DNA of 55,546 nt from the NCBI GenBank assembly GCA_024400295.1, contig JAKSNA010000019.1, positions 1 to 55,546 of the forward strand, written 5' to 3'. Below the pieces are notes generated by a model. The model was not told where the DNA came from, made no database searches, and saw nothing but the letters and a program-made list of their open reading frames with translations. A program made the position numbers and the translations under genes. This DNA is from Bacteroidales bacterium (GTDB taxonomy: Bacteria > Bacteroidota > Bacteroidia > Bacteroidales > F082). The first letter of the stretch is position 1; each line of letters opens with the position of its first letter. Positions 26,879 to 34,014 of this stretch are shown piece after piece.

Positions 26879-28085
26879 AGAATCCGAGTTTCTTCGCCAT
26901 GTCTTTGCTCACGCTTTCCTTGTTTACCGTGAAGAAGATTGTGTGGAGTCTGACGAATTTCTCGGAGCAGTACCAGTAGCCTTTGAACGGCCCGGCTTCG
27001 CCCCATGAGTTTTTCACCTTATAATATTTAACGCCGTTCTGGTCGTGGGCGATGCCTACGATGAGCATGCTGTGGTCGTCGCCGGTGCTCCAGTCGTCGT
27101 AGGCTTTCTGGTGCATCTCGTCGTCAACGGCATCGATTTCCGGCATCACGGTCTCGAATTTGTAGATGCTCTCGCGGATCTCGTCGTCAGTCATCTTCTT
27201 GTAGGCCTTCGGGTTGCTTTCGCGGATCTTGCTGATGTCGTCGGTCAGGACGACGCCGACGCCCGCCTTGCGCGAGAAGCCCTTGTCGCTGACATCCTGC
27301 GCCCAGCCGGCGGTGTAGCCGTTGTTGAGGGCGTTGTCGAGCTCGGCCATGAGTTCGTCCATGGTCATGTTATATGTCATCGTGGCTGTCCAGTTGTCGG
27401 GGATATGGATGTTGAAAGGCTTGTAGAGTTCCTTGTGGGTGAACGCGCCGAGCTGCACGTAGTCGTTGATGTCTAACGGGTATTTCGCCGCGAATGATTT
27501 TGCGTCATATTCGACGCCTTCATATACAAAGGTCTCCGGCACTTCGCCGAGATAGACGTTGAGGATTTCTTCAACCATCTTCGGATAGACGTAAGGAAGC
27601 AGCTTGCCGTTTTTCCGTGCTATTACTACCTTGGCGTATTCGTTGATGAGCGCGTGCATCTCCCAGTGGTTGTTGCGTTCTTCGCCGAGGACCCAGCCGG
27701 TGTAGTCTTCGTTCGGCACCATGCCGTCTTCGGTGAGGGCGTGAAGCACGTCGATGACCTCGCCGCCGCAGCTGATGTTGGCGGCCTCGCCGTGCATCCT
27801 CACGTATTTCTCGAACTTTGTCTTATATGCCCAGCGGTCGAAGAACATCTCCGAGAGGTTGAGTTCAACGCCGTATTTGCGGAGCATCTCCGCCTCGACG
27901 AAGCCGGTCCCGGCGTAGCACCAGCACGTGCCGGAGCTGCCTTGGTTCTGCACGATGGTGTGGTTCACCTCGACATCGTCAACGAATTGATACACAGGTG
28001 TCTCGTTATTTTGCGCAAGCACAAAAGAAGAAAGAGCAAACAGCATCGCTGCCGCCATTGTGAGTCTGATTTTCAGGTTTTTCAT
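26877..28085 (-). CDS. Secreted papain-like C1 peptidase, paralogue of the next gene
   Basis: This 402-residue cysteine peptidase has a signal peptide ending SSFVLAQ (~25). The catalytic residues are intact: Cys in SGTCWCYAG (~54), His in DDHSMLIVG (~338) and Asn in VKNSWGE (~359). It shares length, spacing and C-terminal KKLGF/KKLGI with the 25486-26709 protein, so the pair arose by tandem duplication. The in-frame start at 28250 is rejected because a -7 element at 28115-28122 lies downstream of it, and 28085 (or 28088) opens directly into the signal peptide. Both are likely periplasmic or extracellular peptidases used for protein breakdown (inference). Confidence 0.88.
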   Translation of the reverse strand: MKNLKIRLTMAAAMLFALSSFVLAQNNETPVYQFVDDVEVNHTIVQNQGSSGTCWCYAGTGFVEAEMLRKYGVELNLSEMFFDRWAYKTKFEKYVRMHGEAANISCGGEVIDVLHALTEDGMVPNEDYTGWVLGEERNNHWEMHALINEYAKVVIARKNGKLLPYVYPKMVEEILNVYLGEVPETFVYEGVEYDAKSFAAKYPLDINDYVQLGAFTHKELYKPFNIHIPDNWTATMTYNMTMDELMAELDNALNNGYTAGWAQDVSDKGFSRKAGVGVVLTDDISKIRESNPKAYKKMTDDEIRESIYKFETVMPEIDAVDDEMHQKAYDDWSTGDDHSMLIVGIAHDQNGVKYYKVKNSWGEAGPFKGYWYCSEKFVRLHTIFFTVNKESVSKDMAKKLGF

Positions 28086-28114
28086 CATGATAAAATTGCA
28101 ATTTTTCAAAGTTG

Positions 28115-28122
28115 CAAATTTA
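28115..28122 (-). promoter_or_regulatory. -7 promoter element of the C1 peptidase gene
   Basis: CAAATTTA reads TAAATTTG on the minus strand and lies about 26 bases before the ATG at 28085-28088. Confidence 0.55.
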
Positions 28123-28176
28123 GTAAATAAATGATATTGTATAACAAAAACGGGAATAAAAAATTTAGTGTTAAAA

Positions 28177-28959
28177 TCACAAATTTTCGATAAAGTCACC
28201 AAACATTGAAATGCTGTCGATTTTTTTTGAATTGAAAAGGAGATGTTCAAAGTCGTGCTTTTTTTTGTTTATGTCAACGGTTTCGAGCATTGCCGCTATT
28301 GCCGATTTTAGTTCTGATTTGGAATTGATACCATTTTTAAATTTCAAAAAACCGTAATCAGGTTCGGTTTTTGACAGCAGAAACATTGTGTCATAAAAAT
28401 CCCTGCCTTTGTGCCGCGACAGTAAAGCTGAGATTTTCATTGCGCAAAGCACTGAATCAGGCGGGACTTGTTGCGGGAAAACGAAACCGCACTTGTTCAC
28501 GGTCACGACTTTTGGAGTGTAATTTACGCCTTGATCTTGTGCCTCAAGTTTTATCAGAAACCTTTCGTCTTTGTATCCCGTCATGTTCAAATCGAAAAGA
28601 AGTTGTGGGAAATAGAAACTGCGTCTGAAAGCGGTGAGTTGAGACGATTCGGAGTCTTTTGTCTCGGCGTTCAAGCCGTTTCGCCGTAAAAAATGGAGGA
28701 CGTCATCGGTCATTCCCATAAAGTCATTGTTTGTAATCTGCTTGCAGTCAAAATCCAAATCCTCTGAGAATCTGTCTATTCCGTGTATAATCCTGAGGTT
28801 CGTGTCGCCGATGAACACGAGCTTTTGCGCATAATCTGTAGTTGAAATAAAATCCAAAATCATCAGTTGTATGTATTCTTTCAACATCATCTTGCTGAAA
28901 TTTTTGTTTTCCCTGATGTCTTCAGGGAAGAAACTCTTGATGTATTTCAAGTCAATCAT
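28177..28959 (-). CDS. AbiEii-type nucleotidyltransferase toxin
   Basis: This 260-residue protein fits the AbiEii/AbiGii toxin family of type IV toxin-antitoxin systems (nucleotidyltransferase fold). Signatures are LVFIGDTNLRIIHGIDRFSE followed by DLDFD, and KISALLSRHKGRDFYD. The family's usual GGT/S is GDT here, so one conserved glycine is replaced. The start at 28959 overlaps the antitoxin gene by 8 bases, the usual AbiEi-AbiEii arrangement. The in-frame ATG at 29019 would lie deep in the antitoxin gene and is rejected. In characterised systems the toxin is bacteriostatic and can give phage abortive infection. AT content is higher than in the flanking core genes, suggesting transfer. Confidence 0.85.
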   Translation of the reverse strand: MIDLKYIKSFFPEDIRENKNFSKMMLKEYIQLMILDFISTTDYAQKLVFIGDTNLRIIHGIDRFSEDLDFDCKQITNNDFMGMTDDVLHFLRRNGLNAETKDSESSQLTAFRRSFYFPQLLFDLNMTGYKDERFLIKLEAQDQGVNYTPKVVTVNKCGFVFPQQVPPDSVLCAMKISALLSRHKGRDFYDTMFLLSKTEPDYGFLKFKNGINSKSELKSAIAAMLETVDINKKKHDFEHLLFNSKKIDSISMFGDFIENL

Positions 28960-29584
28960 AGTCAAATATTTTTGATAATATTTCAATTCTGTTTTCCAAA
29001 GCCTTGCAATGAAAATCACCCAAATAAGAATTTAATCTTTCTCTGTCGAGTTCCTCTTTCATGAAATATTCGTCAAGGCGCAGTTCCTCAATCTCTTCGG
29101 CTGTATTATAAAACGGGAAAAGATAGAGAAGGTCGAGCAATGCTTTTTCCGGCGTGGCAAAAAGTATTGAGCGGTTGTCTTTCAGCGGTTTAGGTTCGTA
29201 CCCGAAAAAAAGTTCGCTTTTGATTGTATTGTAGCTGAACTCGCCGAAATCATTTGTAAAGCGTGCAGTCTTCAATGTTGTCACGCTTGTTTTTTGCACA
29301 ACCATTTCCGGAATCATTCCGTAGAAAGCAAGAGCCGAGTGGAGACTTATGTAAGACGGCTGATATATCTTGTTTGCCACAAGCATTTCGAAATCATTCA
29401 TTTGCCTGCATTCGGCGAAGGCATAATGATTCTGACGCAATTTTATCAGATGACCGTTTTTCACCCATCTTGTGATGTTTGTCCTGTCAAGGTCAGGGAA
29501 CCACACCCTTGCCTGTTGCAAGTTGAAACAACCGAGAGGAAGCAATTTTTCTCTAAATTCAAGATAACCCATCTTTATTTCCAT
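28952..29584 (-). CDS. AbiEi-type antitoxin
   Basis: This ~210-residue protein has an N-terminal winged-helix region (FNLQQARVWFPDLDRTNITR, WVKNGHLIKLRQNHYAF), and a C-terminal domain with PSYISLHSALAFYG and ATPEKALLDLLYLFP, both typical of AbiEi-family antitoxins. In this class the antitoxin represses its own promoter and blocks the toxin without binding it directly. It lies first, with the toxin overlapping by 8 bases. The -7 element at 29592-29599 makes the ATG at 29605 unlikely; 29584 would be nearly leaderless, and 29572 is the alternative. Confidence 0.82.
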   Translation of the reverse strand: MEIKMGYLEFREKLLPLGCFNLQQARVWFPDLDRTNITRWVKNGHLIKLRQNHYAFAECRQMNDFEMLVANKIYQPSYISLHSALAFYGMIPEMVVQKTSVTTLKTARFTNDFGEFSYNTIKSELFFGYEPKPLKDNRSILFATPEKALLDLLYLFPFYNTAEEIEELRLDEYFMKEELDRERLNSYLGDFHCKALENRIEILSKIFDYD

Positions 29585-29591
29585 TTTGATG

Positions 29592-29599
29592 CAAAAATA
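29592..29599 (-). promoter_or_regulatory. -7 promoter element of the AbiE operon
   Basis: CAAAAATA reads TATTTTTG on the minus strand and ends 7 bases before the ATG at 29584. Confidence 0.55.
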
Positions 29600-29706
29600 C
29601 ATCATTTTGGAAATAAAATTGCGATTTTTGTAAAAAAAATTGATGTTGACGTTGATGGCTGTCGAAAACCACGTCTTTCCATTTCGGATTTCATCTACAA
29701 AACAAG

Positions 29707-29733
29707 AGGACCCGGATGTTACATCCAGGCCCT
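29707..29733 (-). terminator. Hairpin after a relict reading frame
   Basis: AGGACCCGGATG and CATCCAGGCCCT pair around a 3-base loop. Two mismatches on the plus strand become G·U pairs on the minus strand, and the minus strand continues CTTGTTTTG. It therefore looks like the terminator of a minus-strand gene of which only the last codons remain (29740-29784). Confidence 0.6.
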
Positions 29734-29739
29734 TCTGTT

Positions 29740-29784
29740 TTAGAAATCGGCGAATGCCAATGCTATTGAGGCGTTGAAGGATAG
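29740..29784 (-). pseudogene. Relict C-terminus of an outer-membrane beta-barrel gene
   Basis: The minus strand encodes LSFNASIALAFADF and a stop, with a TAA just before it. Alternating hydrophobic residues ending in Phe are the usual last strand of an outer-membrane barrel. The frame is followed at once by the terminator at 29707-29733. Only 14 codons are left, so the call is tentative. Confidence 0.3.
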
Positions 29785-30109
29785 TTAAGATGGGAAAGAG
29801 AAAGGTTAAGAGAATTTTTTCAAAATTGCACTGAAAAATGTGCAGTTTGAAAATATTCGGCTCTATTTGAAATAAGACTGATTTCTCAACAATTTGGACT
29901 GAATCAGAAACATAAATCGCATTTTATGCACACGATTAAAGCACCCATTGTTTAAATATTGCTAATAGTCAACACTTTGGCCAGCATTTAAAAAACAGTC
30001 TTTTTTTGCACTATAGCGTTAATCAATATCTGTCGTAATAGATTCCAAACGTTGATATACAATTTATTACATTTAACAATCAGAGGTTTTAATTCTTCAA
30101 TCACAAATT
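29785..30109. other. AT-rich gap without recognisable gene
   Basis: I see no coding frame, RNA gene or strong hairpin here. A short purine-rich GGTTAAGAGAA near 29805 recalls the TTAARAG repeats. The stretch lies between the relict barrel end and the intact barrel gene. Confidence 0.5.
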
Positions 30110-31156
30110 TCAGAATACAAATCCGATACTGACGACTACGGCAGACACCTTGTTATCAACGTCATAACCTGTGGCTGAAAAATCAAGCAAATCTGTAAGA
30201 TCACGATTGGATGACAAACTAAAGTAGATTCCACCAAGGCTAACATCAACACCAAACTGCCATCCGAGTTGAGTCCTCTTCACACCACCCGATCCGAATA
30301 TATCTGTCACATCTTCCAATTTTCCTGCAAAATTGTATTTCAGATAAGGCCCCATAAATAACGACCCAAATGACTTGTCACCAAACTCGAAATGATAGTC
30401 CACATTAATCGGAACATACAATGTATATAAATCCAAATCAAAAGCTCCAGCTGGCATTACATGACTCCACAGAAAGCCGGCTCCGATTTCACAATAGAAA
30501 TGATTGTTAGGATTGTTGGTAACGCGCTGGCTTCTGGTATAAACTATTCCAAGCAGTTCGCCTGAATCGGAGTCACTTTCTGACCCATGCGGCGTCTGAG
30601 TCGAGTATTTATATAAAGTAGGACCGATAACAAATGCAATTTTGTTGAGCCCTTTTTTGCCCACGGAGTGTTTACTGCCGCCGGTGTTTGAATAATTGCC
30701 GTTTTGCACAAACTGCGCATTGGCGGAAAATGCAGATAATGCATTAGTGGCACCGCCATAACCATCGTCATATTTGGACTGTGGCTCTGAATAGCTCTGC
30801 TGTACATTATCATCATCTATTTCAGTTATGGTAATTTTGACATCTCGGATAGGTTTGGTATATCGCTCTGCTAACTCATACTTCCCGGAAGATCCATAAA
30901 TCATTGCACTGCGCATTATGTGCCACTGGCCATCTGTGGTTTGTACATTGTAATTTATATAAATGATGACTTTATATCTGTCTCCGTTGAAATCATCAGG
31001 CCAGACAATATGAAAGATGGGTCTCCATCTTTCACCTGCAATATTAGTATATTCAATGGTGTATCTTACATCAAAATCATTTTTATTATACGCACTTGCT
31101 CCGATGCTTACTACACACAACGAGCAGAGCAAAATCAGTTTTTTAATCGTTGTCAT
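30110..31156 (-). CDS. Secreted protein with outer-membrane beta-barrel-like C-terminal half
   Basis: This 348-residue protein has a signal peptide (about 1-23, ending GASAY). Residues ~25-130 form a beta-rich domain with repeated short strands. A low-complexity Ser/Gly/Asn linker follows at about 130-165. The C-terminal half shows alternating aromatic/hydrophobic strands (FYCEIGAGFLWS, LYVPINVDYHFEF, LGWQFGVDVSLGGIYF) and ends VVVSIGFVF, the terminal-Phe pattern of outer-membrane barrels. The family is not recognised. The gene is AT-rich and lies beside a lipoprotein gene on the same strand, with 103 bases between. Confidence 0.75.
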   Translation of the reverse strand: MTTIKKLILLCSLCVVSIGASAYNKNDFDVRYTIEYTNIAGERWRPIFHIVWPDDFNGDRYKVIIYINYNVQTTDGQWHIMRSAMIYGSSGKYELAERYTKPIRDVKITITEIDDDNVQQSYSEPQSKYDDGYGGATNALSAFSANAQFVQNGNYSNTGGSKHSVGKKGLNKIAFVIGPTLYKYSTQTPHGSESDSDSGELLGIVYTRSQRVTNNPNNHFYCEIGAGFLWSHVMPAGAFDLDLYTLYVPINVDYHFEFGDKSFGSLFMGPYLKYNFAGKLEDVTDIFGSGGVKRTQLGWQFGVDVSLGGIYFSLSSNRDLTDLLDFSATGYDVDNKVSAVVVSIGFVF

Positions 31157-31259
31157 AAATTGCCGTATTTAATTTGACTGTGCAACAACTTCGGCACGCA
31201 CCTTTTCATAAGGCGCTGCCGTCTCTCCTGTGAAAACCACCCACTCCCCACGCAATAGA

Positions 31260-31778
31260 TTAATCTATCGGCTCCGGGTATATTTCCCCATTGGGATATT
31301 TGACCTGTATGAGTTTGTACCGCCCGAGCATTACGTTGGTCTCCCAATCTTCAATAATAAATGCAGTATATGCCGTACAAGGCATATCATCATATAAAAT
31401 ACGATAATTCACACACTTCTCAACAACACAAGCTCCCGTATAAAGAACAATTTCTCTTTGGTAGGACAAAGCATCAAAATCTTCAATTTTTCCCAAAGCC
31501 TCAACGTTGTTGACAAGACATAACCCTCCACCAAAAGCAGAAATTATTGACGTTGCGCCCTTTTCACTTTGTACAAGAGAAAATACAAACGGACTAGGAT
31601 ACAAATACTCATTATTACACCCATCATACTGAACACTTAACGGTACGCCGGCTCCCACTGTAAACACAGTCCAGTCTTCCGTATTTGAACCAGAGCTTTC
31701 CTTTGAAAGAGAGCTTTCCTTTTTGCAACTGCTGAATGCTACCAGACACACACCTAAAATAAGTAATAATTTTTTCAT
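31260..31778 (-). CDS. Hypothetical lipoprotein
   Basis: This 172-residue protein has a lipoprotein signal peptide with lipobox VAFSSC (Cys ~18) followed by a Ser-rich linker. The mature part holds four or more further cysteines (CNN, LCLV, GACVVEKC, MPC), which is unusual for a small exported protein and suggests disulfides. No family is recognised. It has its own -7 element at 31846-31853 and precedes the outer-membrane protein gene on the same strand, so the two may act together at the outer membrane. Confidence 0.75.
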   Translation of the reverse strand: MKKLLLILGVCLVAFSSCKKESSLSKESSGSNTEDWTVFTVGAGVPLSVQYDGCNNEYLYPSPFVFSLVQSEKGATSIISAFGGGLCLVNNVEALGKIEDFDALSYQREIVLYTGACVVEKCVNYRILYDDMPCTAYTAFIIEDWETNVMLGRYKLIQVKYPNGEIYPEPID

Positions 31779-31845
31779 TGGATTTTCCCCTGTTATATCC
31801 TGTCGGGCCGTCAGTTTTGATTAATATTACAATATTTTACCTCTG

Positions 31846-31853
31846 CAAAAGTA
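31846..31853 (-). promoter_or_regulatory. -7 promoter element of the lipoprotein gene
   Basis: CAAAAGTA reads TACTTTTG on the minus strand. It lies about 67 bases before the ATG at 31778, leaving a ~60-base leader. Confidence 0.55.
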
Positions 31854-31927
31854 TAACATTTGACTTATTGATAATCATAACATAACTATCCAAAACAGAT
31901 TGTATTCACACTCCAAAACGGATTGTA

Positions 31928-32134
31928 TCACCGAATATCTTCAAAAAAGTTGTAGTCCAAAATCACGGAGATACGCCACAGAAGGGCAAGGTCGATGGAT
32001 TTTTTCTGGAATATTTTGTGAATGTTGTTTGTCGTGCATGGAATCTGTGCGGCGAGCCAGACGGCAGTACGTCCCTGCTCGCGAAGCTTGTCGCGAATCA
32101 TCTTGCCGATATGAAGATTATAGCTGCCTTTCAT
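31928..32134 (-). CDS. Small helix-turn-helix protein
   Basis: This 68-residue single-domain protein (71 if the GTG at 32143 is used) has a helix-turn-helix pattern: HIGKMIRDKLREQGRTAVWL, then AAQIPCTTNNIHKIFQKKSI, then LALLWRISVILDYNFFEDI. It resembles small Cro/XRE-type regulators common in Bacteroidales, where the GRTxxWLA segment forms the recognition region. No partner gene overlaps it. Its most notable feature is a ~395-base leader from the -7 element at 32536-32543 that contains the structured element at 32169-32322, ending 35 bases before the ATG. Confidence 0.8.
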   Translation of the reverse strand: MKGSYNLHIGKMIRDKLREQGRTAVWLAAQIPCTTNNIHKIFQKKSIDLALLWRISVILDYNFFEDIR

Positions 32135-32168
32135 TGCCGACACGTTTGTTTGGTCGTCCTTGCGCCGA

Positions 32169-32322
32169 CAATGAAAAAGCGTGAACCTTTCATTGGCTGC
32201 TTATCAAATCCGAAGGCTCTGGTAAACCGTTGACACTAATAAGCACGAAATAGTTCACGCCTAAAAACGCGAACTTTTCGCTTGCTTACTCTCGTGTCGA
32301 AAATTTACCAGATTTTACGGAT
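32169..32322 (-). ncRNA. Structured leader element, copy 2 (rod hairpin plus interacting small hairpin)
   Basis: The long imperfect palindrome at about 32205-32322 includes TCTGGTAAA/TTTACCAGA (32218-32226/32304-32312) and GACAC/GTGTC (32232-32236/32294-32298). Inner stems such as TAAGCA/TGCTTA surround a ~8-base tip. A second hairpin, CAATGAAA/TTTCATTG (32169-32176/32188-32195), has GCGTGAAC (32179-32186) in its loop. That sequence is exactly complementary to GTTCACGC (32253-32260) at the rod tip. The TCTGG/CCAGA base stem, the tip, and the second hairpin with its A/T-rich stem match copy 1 at 7728-7893, with different but still complementary loop bases. Confidence 0.6.
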
Positions 32323-32535
32323 TGAGAATAAGAGCGCAAAGCTCAATATGATTATTTTACTTTATTTCTATAGTTTATATTTTTGATTTACAATATTTTA
32401 TATAATAATTACAGCACAGTTTCAAATCTCCTTTCCTAACGCTTTTCCCAATATGTCTTTAAAATGTGCGCAACGAATTGCGTTTATACCATAGGCAAAT
32501 AATTTTCGTTAAAAATTCGTTTGTTTTTCAAGCTG

Positions 32536-32543
32536 CAAAAATA
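32536..32543 (-). promoter_or_regulatory. -7 promoter element of the HTH transcript
   Basis: CAAAAATA reads TATTTTTG on the minus strand. Between it and the structured element (32323-32530) the DNA is AT-rich with no gene that I can see. It is the best -7 match upstream of the HTH gene. Confidence 0.45.
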
Positions 32544-32614
32544 CATTTTTTTTCTAAATCCAAAGTAGTCCTCAATTTTTTTGATTATACGATTTTTATA
32601 CACAAGACCGAAAC

Positions 32615-32803
32615 TTAGTCTGAGACCTCGTCACGCCCTCCATCTCTGATTGTGTCTGTGTGCCGGCATTCAACCTCAATGGCCCTGACCGCATTTTCAA
32701 CCTGCTCGTTGATGATTGATTCGACATCAATGCCGGCAGCATGTCTGCCTGTATGAAACTGAAGTCGAGGAAGTCTTTTTTCAGACGTTGTTTGAAGTAT
32801 CAT
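32615..32803 (-). CDS. Possible small protein, family unknown
   Basis: A 62-codon frame opens MILQTTSEKRLPRLQFHTGR and ends with a charged tail (RDGGRDEVSD). A near -7 match, TATTTTTC on the minus strand (plus 32830-32837), lies 27 bases upstream of the ATG at 32803, which is better placed than the longer in-frame start at 32914. No homologue is recognised and no membrane or signal segment is present. The frame may not be translated. Confidence 0.35.
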   Translation of the reverse strand: MILQTTSEKRLPRLQFHTGRHAAGIDVESIINEQVENAVRAIEVECRHTDTIRDGGRDEVSD

Positions 32804-32941
32804 TGTTTGACATGGCTTATTAATTTTCGGGAAAAATACAAATTGAAATAATATGAAAGGGAAAAAAACGAGTTTCGCCGAAAAAATTTCTCGGCGGAAT
32901 CGTGAAATAATCAAGGTGACTTCTGATGGTGTCGGAAAACA

Positions 32942-33508
32942 TTATTTCCAGTTTATGGTGACATTCCTCATCTCGATGCGGCACTCGTCGATGTCGAAGC
33001 TGACGACCGGCAACACTTTTGTCGTTGAGGGATTTATTTTCCCGGGGATTTCAATGACAAATTTCACAGGGACATCGGTTATTGTTTTGAAACTGTCGCT
33101 GTACGAGTACGTCCAGCCGTTATGTTCCACGCCGTCATTGTCGTATGCCAACAGGTTGTGCCCGACCTGAATTTCCTTGTTCAGGTCATGATTGATGAAT
33201 CTCCCCGTGATCTTCACTGTCTGTGTCCCCTTGCCGCCTACGACCGAAACAAGTTCAAAATCAAGCCATTCGTCGCACGGGTTTGATATTGTCATTTCAT
33301 TGTTCTCGGGCGTTTTTTGAGTTTTTGTTGCAGCAGGAGCCTGTTGTTCTTCTCTCTTTTTACGGCTGACTTTTTTTTCTCTCTTGGTTGTGTTGTCCCG
33401 AGCCTTGAGGGTGTGCTGCTCATACGGGTCGTCCGACTGCGCGGATGCTGTTTCCGGCATTGCAGAGACAAACATGAGAGCAATCAAGATGTAAAATACT
33501 TTCTTCAT
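32942..33508 (-). CDS. Secreted hypothetical protein, paralogue of the adjacent lipoprotein
   Basis: This 188-residue protein has a signal peptide (about 1-23, ending TASAQ) and a basic, Lys/Arg-rich linker (about 40-70). The C-terminal ~120-residue beta domain is shared with the 33524-34000 protein: both have ISNPC, LDFxL(I/V)S, a GDK/GKGTQT turn, (R/G)xI(N/I)xDxNK(E/D), D(N/T)(D/E)GVEH, and end IxNVxIxWK. The domain family is not named here. It lies last in a three-gene run with the lipoprotein and the 34015-35454 gene, all on the minus strand with gaps of 14-15 bases. A joint envelope role is inference. Confidence 0.72.
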   Translation of the reverse strand: MKKVFYILIALMFVSAMPETASAQSDDPYEQHTLKARDNTTKREKKVSRKKREEQQAPAATKTQKTPENNEMTISNPCDEWLDFELVSVVGGKGTQTVKITGRFINHDLNKEIQVGHNLLAYDNDGVEHNGWTYSYSDSFKTITDVPVKFVIEIPGKINPSTTKVLPVVSFDIDECRIEMRNVTINWK

Positions 33509-33523
33509 ATTTGACTTTAAATT

Positions 33524-34000
33524 TTATTTGTCTTCTTTTTTTATTCTTTTCCAAATGATTGGAACATTTTTAATTTGGATGTCACAATCATCGATTTTGA
33601 AGGTGATCGCCGACATTTTCTTCACTTTTTTCGGAACCACTTTGCCTGGGATGTCAATTGAGACGAAAACTTTTTTGTCGGTGCGGGCTTGGTATGTCTT
33701 CCCCATCCTGGCACTGTGTTCAACGCCTTCGGTGTCATAGCAGACGAAGTTTTCGCCAACATTCAGATCTTTGTTGACATCTCTGTTTATGATGCGGAAG
33801 TTAAGCACCATTGTTTGTTCTTCCTTGTCGCCTATCAAAGAGATGAGCTTGAAATCGAGTTTGTCTCCTTCGCATGGGTTGCTGATTTCGATGGTGTCGC
33901 TTGAATACTTGATTTTCTGATAAATCGTGCTGCATGACGTGGAAAGCAGGACTATCATTGCAATTCCGGAAAGTAAAAACAATTTTCTCATATAATTCAT
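33524..34000 (-). CDS. Hypothetical lipoprotein, paralogue of the downstream secreted protein
   Basis: This 158-residue protein has a lipobox STSC (Cys ~23 from the first Met), followed directly by the beta domain described for the 32942-33508 gene (ISNPCEGDKLDFKLISLIGD to IKNVPIIWK). Starts at 34000 or 33991 are both possible; the second gives a tighter signal peptide (MRKLFLLSG). It is tied by 15-base gaps to the genes on both sides. The duplicated domain, once lipid-anchored and once soluble, suggests partners in one complex (inference). Confidence 0.75.
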   Translation of the reverse strand: MNYMRKLFLLSGIAMIVLLSTSCSTIYQKIKYSSDTIEISNPCEGDKLDFKLISLIGDKEEQTMVLNFRIINRDVNKDLNVGENFVCYDTEGVEHSARMGKTYQARTDKKVFVSIDIPGKVVPKKVKKMSAITFKIDDCDIQIKNVPIIWKRIKKEDK

Positions 34001-34014
34001 TTTAAGTCAATAAT

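Noticed and set aside
32205..32322. Integron attC site
   Set aside because: It is a long imperfect palindrome, but the GTTRRRY/RYYYAAC core ends are not present and no integron integrase or cassette array is nearby.
32853..33170. Forward frame beginning MKGKKTSFAEKISRR
   Set aside because: It overlaps the 32942-33508 gene antisense for most of its length and has no family pattern.
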